A DNA stretch of 64,000 nt from Wuchereria bancrofti (Eukaryota > Nematoda > Chromadorea > Rhabditida > Onchocercidae): contig SSBO01000007.1 of the NCBI GenBank assembly GCA_005281725.1, forward strand, positions 1,990,402 through 2,054,401, read 5' to 3'. The translations under genes and the position numbers were made by a program. Below the pieces are notes generated by a model, which was given only the letters and a program-made list of their open reading frames with translations, was not told where the DNA came from and ran no database searches. Every line of letters begins with the position of its first letter. Within the stretch, counting starts at the first letter, position 1. This document shows positions 38,110 to 51,183 of the stretch, in pieces.

Positions 38110-40820
38110 TAGCTTTTCTCTTTAGTATTAATCCCATAGAGACATTGACCTAAAGTATAGTAAATCATTTCTACAAACAAAAATTGGTTTTATGTTTACT
38201 ATTATAATTTATCGGGGTGCATTCAGTCTGATTTGAAAATCTCATAACTATAGAGGATCACTTTAAAATGAAATCAGTTTTTTCAGTGAATGACAACATT
38301 TCATATTACCTATCCAAATCGGTTCGATCTCAACCAGATTTCGGAACTTTTTAACTTGTCTTTTATTTTGTTAGATGATGCTCTAAATTATTAGCCGCTC
38401 TCTGAGTCATTTTGCTTTCTGATTACTGATTTCTAGAGAGCTGTTAAAAATTGCATTGGAAATTAAAAGATTTCACTATGCGGGATTTGAAACTGTTGTC
38501 TTATGTTTGTGTTGATTAAACCAATATAGAATAGTGAAATGTATCTTTCAGTCTATATACTTCCTTTTCTTTATTTTGCAAATCTACACTTGCCAAAGCT
38601 TTTATTTTCATCTTTACACCTTTCCTAACTCATGGCTAGTTGACTTTCTATGGTTTAAAATACATAATAATTATTAGGCGTTTAAAGTTTGAGGTACACT
38701 ATGGAATTTGGAAAACTCTCAACAATATTAAAAGAGGTAAATTATCCTTGAATTTTGACAGGATCGGAACTACGAAAAAAGATCCGGATATATACAAAGA
38801 GTAGGAAAAGATAATATTAATTTTGATGTTAATTATCAATTCACTTTTTATAGACGTAACACTATAAAAAGCAGCATTATTACATGTGGTGCTAAAAATC
38901 GTCATGGAAATATAGTAGATTTTATACTTAATGAATTATAAAAGAAAACAAACAGTATAGCAGAGAACTCGATGTGGTAGTGCATTATAAAATAATAAAA
39001 TGTGAAAATATGTGGAACAAGTCAGCATTACGTTTTATTGTAGAAAAAGAATTCCATTTCATAGCTGTTCAATGACTATTGCTGTAATAAATTCAGTTGA
39101 ACGGATCAAAAATGTTTCAAAACAACAACTGATGAAACTATTAAGTAAATTGATTGGAAATAAAGAATTTAAGTTTATTCATGAATACTTTTTTCTAATT
39201 GCAATGGAAACATCTCATGCTTCTATTTACATTTAACACAAAATGAAAAAGAGATGTTATTTTTTTTTGTGATTCTTAAACCAGGTTATTTTTTTTGATA
39301 AAGCAAACTATCCAGGATATTAAGCAAATTGTTGGATGAACATAATGTGAAGGTGTTTGATGTTTTGAGCGTAAAATATTGCAGCTACGTGAGCTATTCA
39401 TGCTTTAGACTGAACCTTTTCAGCTTTGAATTTTATATTGCAAATGCTTTGAAGCTTTTTTTCTTTTTTTTTTTGTAGATAATATATTGTACTGGTAATC
39501 ATGATTCAGTCTTCTTTTGAGTTTATTTGAAATAACTGCTTGAAAAGACTTGAAGAAGCAACTTAACTAAGAAGATTTTCCGTGCATGTAATTTCAAATC
39601 TGCATAAAATTTCAAGTTTTTGTTATATTTCTCTAATTTTGTGCAAAAAAGCTTTCACCTTCGCTTCTTTTTTCTGATTCATGCGATTTGTTGCGCATTT
39701 TTTTCCGGAATATCGAAAAAATTTTAGATTGTTGGCTTGTTAATTTTCCTGGTCATTCAACCGCTTTACTATACCATGGGTTTTTTCTATCAAATTCTAA
39801 AAAAAAATACATTAAAATTGGAAAAGTGCAGTAAACATTTTGCAAACATTTGATGTTTTTGTTTTTTTTAAGAAAACTATTGAGGTTTTTTTTTCCAAAA
39901 ATTTTTAATGAGTTTCTAAGTGTGGAGAGGAAAAAAATATATAGGAATTTTGACAGAGTGTTAATCGTCTTACTACAGCCTAAAAATCATGTGGGTTTTC
40001 ATCTGACCTTATTACTGGTGTAATTGTAACTTTATTTAGTTTGCAGAATATGAGGCAATCAGTCATTTTTGATTTGAGCATTTTTTTTTTTTTGATTTGA
40101 ACAGGAATGAATATGCGGGAATGGAGAAGCATTGACCGGAGAGGGAGTTCAATTGATTTTCACACTGTTGTTCATCCAGTTGTGCTTTGGAATAACAAAC
40201 CATCGTTGATTCGGATGAGTATCATTTATGTGAACCATCAGGTTCTTTGAATATTTTTCGTTTTTTCCTTTACAGAACTGTTAAAAATTTACGGTATCTT
40301 TCTCAAGATATTCGATGAAACTCGTTGGAAGAACTTTGATGGTACTATATTTTAGCTTTTTTAGAAATAAGTGTGTGAGTGTGCTATTCAGGATCAGATA
40401 AGACTAAGTTGAATTTATTTAGGAAAATTCTCTTAAATATATTGATTTTGTCTTGAAATAATTCATCTATGGTCCCAAATTTAATATTAACGAACTTAGT
40501 CAGCTTACATTTTCTTTCTCGTCCAAAAAGCGCACCGTTTCACATTGTTGAATAATTTTTTAAATTAGATTGACGAAGTGAGAGTTTGCTGTTCTACTGA
40601 AGCATTTTGCAGTTGCGATCTATCAGTTTGCTTTGATAATATAATCAGTGATTGTAATATAATGAGTGACTGAAAAAAAATGCATTTCAAAAAGGAAATG
40701 AGATAAAAGGATTTGTACGTAGATGTTGTGCATGCTACAGACTGCCACATTAACAACATGCAAATTGTGCAGCAATCTTTGGTACATTGCAAACTGCATT
40801 GTAAAGGCGCTATTCGTAAT

Positions 40821-41134
40821 GATTGAAGATCGACTTATTGTTCCATTTATTGCCAAATAAAGAACAAAGATCTCGAAGCCCCCATAAAAACCGCAGAAAA
40901 AAACTGAAATACCACTTTGCTATAGAAAAAAAATCGTTACTATTCATTGGACGCTACTTTTACAATTTCATGCATTTACTGATAATAAATCTGTCCAAGC
41001 TAATTTGGGAAGAAAAGATCCGATGTTGAGTCGAACTGAGAAGTCGAAATTGAAGATCCACTTATTGTTCCATTCATTGTCAAATAAAGAACAAAGATCT
41101 CGAAGCTCTCATAACCGCAGAAAACAGCTGAAAT
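40821..41134. repeat. Pair of direct repeats of about 88 bp
   Basis: Copy one is 40821-40910 and copy two 41049-41134, same orientation, about 140 bases apart. Shared core: TTATTGTTCCAT, then AAATAAAGAACAAAGATCTCG and CCGCAGAAAA. Differences are mostly substitutions and A-run length. Short hairpin or transposon termini were not seen. Confidence 0.75.
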
Positions 41135-41810
41135 ATTTTTTTCTGCTTGTTTGAGGAATACGATTTCATTGATGTTTAAATTGAACAATGAATCAGCACT
41201 CGGAGAAATCTTTCCCACTGAACTGGATGCGAACAATCCGGTAAATAGTTTCTGTCTTATAGTTTCACTTCTTTTAAAATCCTTCGTTGCCAGGAAAAAG
41301 ACATTATGCGATGCATTTATAATATCATTTTAGAATATCATTTGGTTGACGTCATTATGTGGTGTCATCATCGGATCAGTACACTGTTGTTCTAAAATTA
41401 AATTTCATCTTCATTGTATCTGTGAATTAGAAAGGAAATTAGAGTTACTGTAAAAAGAATCTTTCAATTACTCTCTGTTCATTAATACTTTTAACTGAAT
41501 TTATGTTAAAATAGTTCGTATCGCTTATATCCATTATTTTAATAATAATGGAGGAGCAGTTTCATTGTGCAAGGGCAGTGGGAAGATAACTCTTCGCAAT
41601 ATTATAATGTTTTTACGAATAAATGATTTTACTTTTTCTGTGGGAAATTGCGTGACAATGCGCATTGGTTACATTTATTTTCATTATATAGGTGGAATAA
41701 ATCAAAAAGAAAATTAATAAAACTTACGGGCACTTTAATTACTTTGATCAGAAAATTTTCTCACTAGAAATTTGTCAGATCTTTCATTTTCCAAAGAGTT
41801 ACTCAAAAGT

Positions 41811-41866
41811 TTTCACTTGACTAAGAATAGCAAATAATAATCTTTCATCTGACTAAGAGTAGCAAA
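41811..41866. repeat. Short tandem repeat (period about 31)
   Basis: TTTCACTTGACTAAGAATAGCAAA recurs as TTTCATCTGACTAAGAGTAGCAAA, beginning at 41811 and about 41842. Two copies only, without further context. Confidence 0.6.
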
Positions 41867-42518
41867 AACAATGAGAATAAACAAGGCGATTAAATTAGTG
41901 CCTGTCCCAATTCGACCCGCCCAACAAATAATAAAAAATTGTATCCTTTCCGTTTCTCAATTTCCAATTCTATTGTAACTCAGTTATCACTCAGATGAAT
42001 TTGTTGCATTCTGTTGGAATAATTCATTTTCGGAAATGTTTCTTGAAGACATTGATAAGCTAGCTCCGTTCAGACTGCACCATGAATTAAAGCAGAACCG
42101 TAATTAAATGACGAAAAAGGAACTTGTGACATTTACCCATTCATTGCATTTTTGTTCTTGTTGACGAGAAGTTTATGGGTTCTAGCTTTCACCCCTTTAT
42201 CAGAGTATTTTAAAAGGCTAAAACTCATGAATAAGCAGATCAATAGAAGCGATACATTTTGTTACACAAAACCCAATCGATATTGATAATGGATTTTATT
42301 ATGTGTCATTTAATTGAAATAATTTTATTGACGTTGCGTTGAACCAACAATTAACTTAAGAAGCAGATTACAAAATATCTGTTAAAAGTTTATTCCCATA
42401 ATTGAATTGTCCTTATCGTTACTATAAGTAACTGTCGTTCATTATTATTTGACTTGATCCGTTCGATATTTTTGCAAATTTCTACTACTTATAAATAATT
42501 CGTGTCGTTTGTTTTCAG

Positions 42519-42528
42519 TAATCAGGCC
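42519..42528 (+). promoter_or_regulatory. Possible trans-splice acceptor, large receptor
   Basis: GTTTTCAG followed by 10 bases and then ATG 42529. A TTTTCAG so close to the start codon fits a spliced-leader acceptor, or the end of a 5' UTR intron. Confidence 0.45.
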
Positions 42529-45500
42529 ATGCATTACTTATTTAAATTATTCCCTATTGCTCTAGCAAGTTTCATCAAACTGGTTCATTGTAATGAACCG
42601 ACAGGAGATAATGTATGCGTAGTACCTGTAGAGTAAGTTAACTTTTCAAATTTTCCGTCAATTCATTAATCCAATTATGTGTGATTGTTGAAAATTCAAA
42701 TTGACTTATTTAATAAGCATATCTGCTTTTTGTGCTTTGGAAATTCACTTGTTAAGAATGAATCTCATCATAAATCATTGAATTATTGAATTTTTTTTTC
42801 AATTTATGTGCAAATAGATATATTTTTGGATTAGCAATATTTTCCATTCACTTAATGCACGTGATTTTCCGGAAAGAGAAAAAAGTGATTGTGAAAACAA
42901 TTCTAGGAAAGAATTACTTCAATTGGAAGAATATATTCATAAGATACCACACAGGACGAAAGTTTGGTGTGGTGATACTAACAATGGTTTCAATTGTAAT
43001 GATGTTAGGTAAACATTATCTGTGGATTACTTAAATTTACTAAACAAATAGTTCAATTCGGATACTTCTTTTAATTTCTCATAAATTTAAGCAAAATATC
43101 GAATTTTAAGAATAATGAAAAATGAAGACAATTATTTTAAGTGTTTTCGTTGGTTTCTAAATTATGAGGGCAACATGGATTTGAACCTTAAAGATATAAT
43201 GTTCAGATTTAAAGATCAGCTGGAAATTCGGCTTAAAAATTTTTATAAATTTGAAGGCTTCTGTCATGACTTTCCTTTCAATTTAAAGAATAAAATATTC
43301 TTGTAAAAACAAGCGACATTTAAAAATTGGATAATGCAAATCACAGTTCAAATTATATTTAATTTTTGTATGACATTCCAAAATTTTCTTATCACAAATC
43401 ACAAAATTGTTGAAATTTTTTTTCCCAATTTACAAAAGGAATATTTTTGGATTAACAAGATTTTCCATTCAAAAATTTCTGTTCTAATTAATTAGGTATG
43501 ATGAAAAAATATCTCATCGACATGTGCCAAGAACCGTAGTAGTATATGTAAAACGATGTTGTGATGGCTATAAAAAAACTACCAATAACACTTGCATCCG
43601 TAAGTTTCTTGAAAGAATAATATTATTTTTTCTCTTTAAGAATTCTCAAAAGATATTGCAATAACAAATATGGGAAAATACTAGGATGAAGTAAAGTACT
43701 GATGATTATAATTAATCTACGTGAAGTATCCACACTTTCTGATGAAATCGAATCTGATAAGCCTTGCTCTTCTATCTGATAAATTTTATGCTAAGAGAGT
43801 CAGTCGCTTACTGAAGGTACAAAAAATGACGTCGCATCAGTGTAGAGCACGTATCACTATTTTAGATTATGTATCACACTGCTTAGTAAGGTGTGAATGA
43901 AATCACATATCAAATACTTTTTGTGTCTTTCAATTATGTGTGGTAACAGTGATTATTGTAGCTATATGTGATCCGCCATGCTATAAAGGTATTTGTACAG
44001 CACCAAATAATTGTACGTGTAATTCTGGTTTTGGTGGTCCTACATGCTCGATAGGTTTGAATTCTGAAAAATCTATATATGAAAAAAAGATGGGAATTCT
44101 GAATTTGGGATTTCAATTTACGATATTTTTTGAAACATATAACTTCATTATATTTATTGCTGCTTTGATCCATGATTCACTTTGCAGCCTGCCCATCAGG
44201 ATTCTGGGGTCCATCCTGTTCTTCGAAATGTGAATGTAATCGCGGAGCTTCTTGCGATCCTATTACCGGCATCTGCCATTGCCCTTCTGGTATTTGTTAT
44301 GTTACTGTTTTTCCTCTAGGATAACTACCAAGCTTCAAATGAAATAATTAATAGACTTAGAATTGTATCAATAATGAGTTGGAGTTAATGTCAGTTGCCA
44401 TCAACAAATTTTACATTTAAGGTTTTCAGGTTTTCACGGTGAACACTGTGAGGAACCATGTAATGATAAACGTTGGGGTCCAAGTTGCGCGTTCCTGTGT
44501 TTATGTCAAAATAATGGTAGTTGCAGCTCGACTGATGGCTCTTGCAAGTGTCCTTCTGGATTTTCTGGTCCACTTTGTCTTGAGGAGTGTGAGGAAGTAA
44601 GAATTTTTTATTTTTTGTGAAACTTTTTAATGATATGAACAAAAAAATTTGGAGTTTAATAAAATGAAAAGACCAAATGAAAGAATTGTAAAGTTTGATT
44701 TATGAAACTTAATTTAATGGCTATGGAACTGCTTAATGATTCTAAATTTTTAGTAAAATTTGCATGATTTCTTAAAATCAGTTTATTTAATGAGATCTCA
44801 CACACTTTATAAAGCCTATTTAATTAAGGGAAAGCATGGACCTGACTGTATACATGACTGTAAATGCCAAAATGGCGCATATTGCAACAAAAAAGATGGC
44901 AGTTGCATGTGTACTGCAGGATTTTCGGTTAGTTATTTGTTGTGAACTTTACCGATTTGAAAGGCTCAGAAAGAGCAGTGTAATTGGAAAGATTAAATAG
45001 TATTGAAATGTTCTAATATCAAATTCAACTTGTTTTCATCTAATTTAATTTTAAATTCAGGTTTGATTATTACAATTTTTTATTTTTTCTCGGTCGAATT
45101 GCAACTTTCGTTTCTAATATTATAATTGTTTTCAGAAATTCTGGACTAAAACTTAAGTCAATAGTCTAATTTATGCTACTTTTTGAATTCAGGGTCGATT
45201 TTGTGAAAACAAATGTAAAGAAGGATATTATGGTATTGACTGTGCATCGAAATGTTTATGTTACAATGGAAATGAATGTGATTCGGTAACTGGGAATTGT
45301 TATTGTGTTGGTTTTACTGGAAAGCACTGCGAAGAGCCATGTCCGGAAGGCACATTTGGAAAAAAAGTATCATTTACTAGAATAACTAAAGCTGCTGCTA
45401 TTTCCATAGTTTAAACACAGTGTCAGTTGATCTGACCGAAATTCGTCAACTTTCAACCCTTCCTTCTCTTCTCTTTTGTTATATGTTTCTTAAACGGAAC

Positions 45501-48500
45501 AGAATCAGCAGTCATCGTAAGTTGACACTTCTTCTGAAAAACTATTTAACTCAAATTATTTCCATTAGCGCTCATCTGGGAAATTGTTACGAATAGTAAA
45601 TTAATTTGGTACTAAATTAGTTTCTCTAAATTAATGTTTCCAATTAATTAACATATTTCTAATTAACATCAATTATTCTCATTTCATTGTGCGCAAAAAT
45701 GCAAGTGTGTAAACGAAGCCCGTTGCCATCCAATCAGCGGGAAATGCATTTGTCTAGAAGGATTTCATGGAGAACGCTGCGATCACAAAAGTATTGTGCA
45801 AAAGTGTTACCTTTCCTTATTTTTAAATTTAAATCACTTCCACTTTTAATCTACATTTCTTTTGGTTGGTTCCTGACAGATTAATTGTTTTGCTGCTAAT
45901 TTTTCCTTTTATACTGATCAAACCTTCTAAATTTGTCAATATTTTCACTTTTAGCACAATTGCTTTTTGAAATTACAGTTTGCCCATTTGATCGTTTTGG
46001 ACCAAATTGTGAAAATGAATGTGCATGCAACCCAAACAATACGAAACTGTAAGATTAAGTTTACCAGCCTAATTTTGAGCTTCTTTCTTTTTCTGTACTG
46101 ATTTTTATTTTCTTTCATTTTCTGGAGTTTATTATATTTTCACTTCGATTTTAATTTAAGATGTCATCCAACTATTGGTTCCTGCAGTTGTCGTGCAGGT
46201 TATACCGGGGCAGGCTGTAATTCTCCATGTCCGACATCGTATTATGGTGAAAATTGCAAGAAAAAATGCGAGTGTAACCTAAATACCGGTTCGCAATGTG
46301 ATCCGGTAACTGGAAAATGCATTTGCGCTGCTGGATATCAGGGAATTCGGTAAAGCATGCAAGTCCATTTTGATTTAACACCTGATTTTGAGATCATAAA
46401 ACTTTAAATTTCCATGTTTTTTAGCCATTGAAATGTTTTAATTGAATTATTTTTACCAAATATTGAGTTATTAGTCCGGCATTATAGATGCATAAGCTGA
46501 TTTTGTAGAAAGTTCTATGCTTTCAGTTGTAATGAAAAATGTCCTGAAGGTTTATTTGGTATGGACTGTAAATCGAAATGCAATTGCAAAAATGGTGCAT
46601 CATGCGATCATCGTTTTGGTACATGCAAGTGCACCGCTGGTATGTTACATACACAGACTTCCTCTACTGCCAGTTTAGATTATTGGTATTGGGTTTTAAC
46701 CTGGACTTGCATGATAACAATATAATGTTATGATAAAAGGCAAAGTAATTTCAGGTTGGCGAGGACCACAGTGTAATCTACCTTGTTGGGGTGGTCATGG
46801 TAATACAGAATGTCGGGTATGCAGCTGCAAAAATGGTGCCGGTTGCAATCCGTTAACTGGTGCATGCATTTGTCCGGCTGGATGGACCGGAAAAAATTGT
46901 GAAGTACCGTGCAGCAAAGTCAGAGTTTAATTTTTCATTAATTCACTGAATGCATGAAAGGAATAATAACTATTTCTAATTTAATGAAGTGAAAAAACAC
47001 ATTATTAGTACCAATGCATATTGCTAGTATCGATAAGGTATCAGATGATTCAGTTCAAGTCATTTTAGATTATCATTACCAACAGATCGTTTTAGAGTAA
47101 TTTGAGTCAGCGTTTAATTCATTTTTGAATCTGCAGTTATATTAAAACTTCTAGGATTTTTATGGAATTAACTGCTCGCAAGAATGCCGATGTTGGAATG
47201 GCGCCACATGCGATCCAATAAATGGCGAATGCAGTTGCGCAGTTGGATGGGCGGGTTGGTTTTTAATTTTTAAATTTTGATAGCACAAATCTGAGAAGTG
47301 ATGGAATTTGAAGATTTCAAGTAAATTAAAATTTGATTCGTAAATAGTTTTGAATAATTATATCGTTTTCAGGACCGGACTGTTCATTGTTATGTCCTTT
47401 GGAAGAAAAAGAGAATTGCTTGGATTCATGTCCATGTGTTCATGGAATTTGTATGGGTGATTCCGGGAAGTGTGATTGTCGTCCAGGTTATACTGGCCGT
47501 TTATGTGACAAAAGTGAGGGCTACCTTTTACAAATTGAGCAAAAATTTTAATATTTACCTTGTCTGACTGCTTTTTTAGAACAGAACTTTTATTTCAACT
47601 TCTTGTTTTTAATTCACAACTTCCATTTTAATTTCTGTTTTAAACTTTGTTTTTTTTTTCTTTTTTTGGAAACAATGAATGAATTGCCGAGGAAAGTTGC
47701 ACCGAGAACTAATTACACTAAGAAAATAAGTACAGTTATTGGTCTGGATGTAGTGACCTGCAAGAAATTTTACTTGATTTGTTTGACAATCTTTCTCGGT
47801 TTTTAACTGTTGTGATAAATAGCAAGTAAAATGTTCCTGTTTAGATCATTCCGAAATCACTCTTATCTCTACTGATCAACGTGCCAATTCGGAATTTCAC
47901 TTGGTTTATCGCTTTGAAATTTTGAACATTTCTGTCACTTTTTTATTTTCAATCATTAATTCGCTCATACTTTTTAGAATGTCCTTTTGGTTACTACGGA
48001 GATAAATGTGCGCAGAAGTGCGGCTGTAAACATGGATGTAATCCATTTACTGGCGAGTGTTTGCAGTGTCCACCCGGACGAAGTGGTGTACTCTGTGAGC
48101 AAAGTTGTCCACTTAAAACGTGGGGTGACAAGTGTATGAATCATTGTAATTGTGCGGAAAGTGCGGAGTGCGACAGCATCGATGGTAGCTGCCAGTGTTA
48201 CCACGGTTTCACGGGTGCGAGATGTGATCTAGGTATTTGGGATTACTTCTGTCTTTTATATTGCAGGTGCAAAAGGACTACTTTCTTCCAGCTAGGCATC
48301 TTTAATGTTGTGTTAGGGCGTCAATGGTGAAACGTAGAGAATTTTGTAAATCGAGAAAGGAACTGTTTGAGTATATGGTTTATGTTCCTAAATTATTATC
48401 AGCTTCCTTTTTTCGCTCTATGCATCATACGGACTTCAGTTATCAGATTTCAGACTTTACCAGAATTAACCTGAAAAGCTTATTACAGAATGCCCGACCG

Positions 48501-51101
48501 GTAAGTGGGGCATGAATTGTTCTCAAACATGCAACAAATGCAAGAATAGGGGTGAATGTAATCCGATAGACGGTGAATGTCATTGTGCGCCTGGTTTCGT
48601 GGGAGAAAAATGCGAATTAAGTTAGTTCCTTGTCTCTGTATGCCTACTTTTAAGAAATACAAATTGTTAAAATGATGAATGATTCTCGTGCTTGATCCAA
48701 CAATCAGAAAATTGAAATGGTATTCCCAGATTACTTGATATATTTCTAATCTTTTTATTGCATTAATGAACGGAAATTACTCATGTAATACTGAACATGC
48801 ATTATTGTAAAATTCAGTTGGTAATTCTACATATGCGTTGCATGATTATCGGAGACATCTTCGGTTATTATTTTAAGTTAGATTAAAATTTTATATTATG
48901 TTTTATAGCCTGTGGGATGGATCAGTGGGGTGCAGACTGCCTAAATGAATGCAGATGTGCAAGTGATCGCAAATTGTGCAATCCAGTCAATGGTATTTGC
49001 CATTGTGCTGCTGGTAGTTTTTAAGTCATTGATAGAAATACTGAAATTATTAGGAATTTTCGTCTGTTTATTTCTTTACTAAATAACATTTCTGTAGGTC
49101 TTATGGGTGATTTGTGCAATCAGTATTGTCCCGAAGGTTCGTGGGGTCCAGATTGCGTTTTCCGATGTGCTTGTGAAATGGAAAACTCGAAATGCCAAGC
49201 AACAACGGGTGATTGTGTTTGTCATCCAGGTTTCACTGGGCCGAAATGTGATCAAAGTAAGTTTTGGAAACTTCTGGTGACCTTTTTTTTTTAATTTAAT
49301 CGGATATTTCTTTATGAAATGTAAATATGTTTTTAAGCCAAATACCAATTTTAAGTACATTTTTTTAATAGATCTTCTTAAAATGTGAAAAAAGTTATTT
49401 AATAGCAATCTAGTCAATTTAATAATTATCTTTTGCAGTCTGTCCTGAAGGTTTCTGGGGAGAACAATGTGCGCATGTTTGCGACTGTGGTGAGGATATT
49501 TGCAACCCGGTGATTGGTTGTTGCAAGAAGAACGATCTTTCCTGTGATCCTACCAGTATGAAGTTTTTTTTCTATTCTTTGAAAGGATCATGCGAGGACA
49601 CATGAAAAGACGGAGCAAAAAATTTAGGAAATGAATGTAACTAAACGTGATCCTTCTTAGAATGTTTACTCTTGAAGCTAAAACAGTGATAAAACAAATT
49701 TCTCTTAACGAATGTTATGATAAGGTGTCCAATGCTACTTGTGATATTTGAAATTAAATCTCAAGTGAAAAATTTACTTCATCGTAGCCTTTACCTCTTT
49801 TGTTTACCTCTCTGAAATTTATATTACTATAATGTATAACAACGTTTTAACGTTGCCGTTACTGTAAGCTAAGATATATTATTTCAGTTTCACTTAATAT
49901 TTATATTTCTTAGTTAAAATTAAGAGCTGAAGTATCTACCGAAAGAGCGCACTACAGTGGTAATTATGAGCTCAGTTGTCAGTGCCCTGTATGTGATAAT
50001 GGTTATTCTCCTAGTTCTTGTTTTTTACTATCGACGAAAATATGTAAAGGAACGTGGTCCTACTATTCCTACTATCACGTGAGTTTACAATTATCCTTCT
50101 GTTTGTCAAAAAATAAAAACATTTGCATCTGTACCGAAATATTTTCATCATATTCCAGCAAATTCAATAATTTTCCTATTATAATCCTGTCACATTAACC
50201 TTCCTTCTCCTTCTTTTCAACTCTATTTCACAAATTTATATCTAGTTAAAAAGTGGAAAAATGAGTTAGTATAGAATAAGTGTATTAACACTACGTTTTG
50301 AAGGATATTCACTCTGTTTACTGGAAGTCAACTCCTGAATAAATCACTTTACCCAACCGAATTTGCTAAAGCTATTTGGTGTTAGTGAAAAATCGCAAGT
50401 CATTAAAAAGAAGATAACGAAGCAATTATAATTTTAGTTATCATTCGACGGTGACAAATGGCGAACCGATCTCAACGAAAAATGGATTCAACAATCCGCT
50501 TTATAGAAAGAGTGCAAGAGTAGCGACGAAGGATCGGCTTACAGGAAAGGATAATAAATTTGAGCGTCTGGCGAACAAGGAGCAATCTGATCGGCTTCAA
50601 AGTATAATATTTGAATTTGAATTTCTTTCAATGACTGAAAATGCTGGCTTAATAGTTAGAATGAAATTGGCGTGGTTTCTGCGCTCATTGATTAATCTTG
50701 CTATTAGGCAACATAACTTCTTACTTTTGCTTCTTCCTTACTTACTTTAAATTATGTAAAAGCATATTTACCTTGCACTTTTATTCAGATGATTATACCA
50801 AGTTTGACGATTTCTATGCAGAAATTGATCCATCATTTGATAATGGAAAGAAACTCGAGAATTCCGTAAAAGGTAAGTTCTGGCGTCTAAAGAACTTTTT
50901 TAGCTTGTCTCTTCATTTTCTTTTTTCTTGCTCGAAATTCAATCCGCAAAATAATTAGAAACCAAAGTTCATTTTCACTTTAAATATTTGATCCATTTAC
51001 TTTATTTCAACCGCAAAAATTTTATTCCAGCTGTTTATGATTATGAAATCATAAAGGAACGACTAAATCATGAAGGGACGACTAGAAGTTCACTGGAATG
51101 A
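42529..51101 (+). CDS. ced-1: CED-1 / Draper / MEGF10-type engulfment receptor
   Basis: Single-pass receptor of the family that recognises dying cells and signals through the PTB adaptor CED-6/GULP. I read 24 exons (first 42529-42632, last 51031-51101), closing at 1021 aa (C. elegans CED-1 is about 1.1 kaa). Order: signal peptide ([15 protein letters not shown]), EMI domain split over exons 42529-42632, 42907-43008 and 43496-43599 (NVC, W.C.....[12 protein letters not shown]), then 16 exons (43962-49256) of laminin/EGF-like repeats of the CPxGxWGxxCxxxCxC type, a last cysteine-rich exon (49439-49555), the TM exon 49925-50078 ([23 protein letters not shown]) and three tail exons. The tail has NNPLY (NPxY) and YxxI motifs (YAEI, YEII). 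Exon 45688-45790 lacks a canonical acceptor (AT in place of AG), and exon 49925 has a weak TTAAG acceptor. Otherwise the gene reads as intact. Confidence 0.92.
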
Positions 51102-51112
51102 ATAAGCGTTGA

Positions 51113-51183
51113 ACTGAAAACCTTATAAGCTTTCTACTGAATGAATGTGCATTGCACTGAAAATTTTATAAGCTTTCTATTGA
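51113..51183. repeat. Direct repeat just after the large receptor stop
   Basis: Copies at 51113-51140 and 51156-51183 share ACTGAAAA, TTATAAGCTTTCTA and TTGA/CTGA ends. They lie 12 bases after the TGA, so they should be within the 3' UTR. Only two copies. Confidence 0.7.

Larger units (their letters stand above)
38110..42528. other. Intergenic / possible alpha-catulin 3' region
   Basis: About 4.4 kb. A possible terminal alpha-catulin exon begins at 40105. A second frame there is open from 40107 to about 40250, with no recognised product. The region also carries the 90-bp dispersed duplication at 40.8-41.1 kb and a short repeat at 41811-41866. The right end must contain the promoter of the large receptor. 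Confidence 0.45.

Noticed and set aside
38328..38340. GGTTCGATCTC resembling a tRNA B box
   Set aside because: No A box or cloverleaf could be found at the right distance.
42786..43034. Longer frame covering the second EMI exon of the large receptor
   Set aside because: The true exon is 42907-43008 in another frame, with W.C....GFNC matching the paralogue; the longer frame is a shadow.
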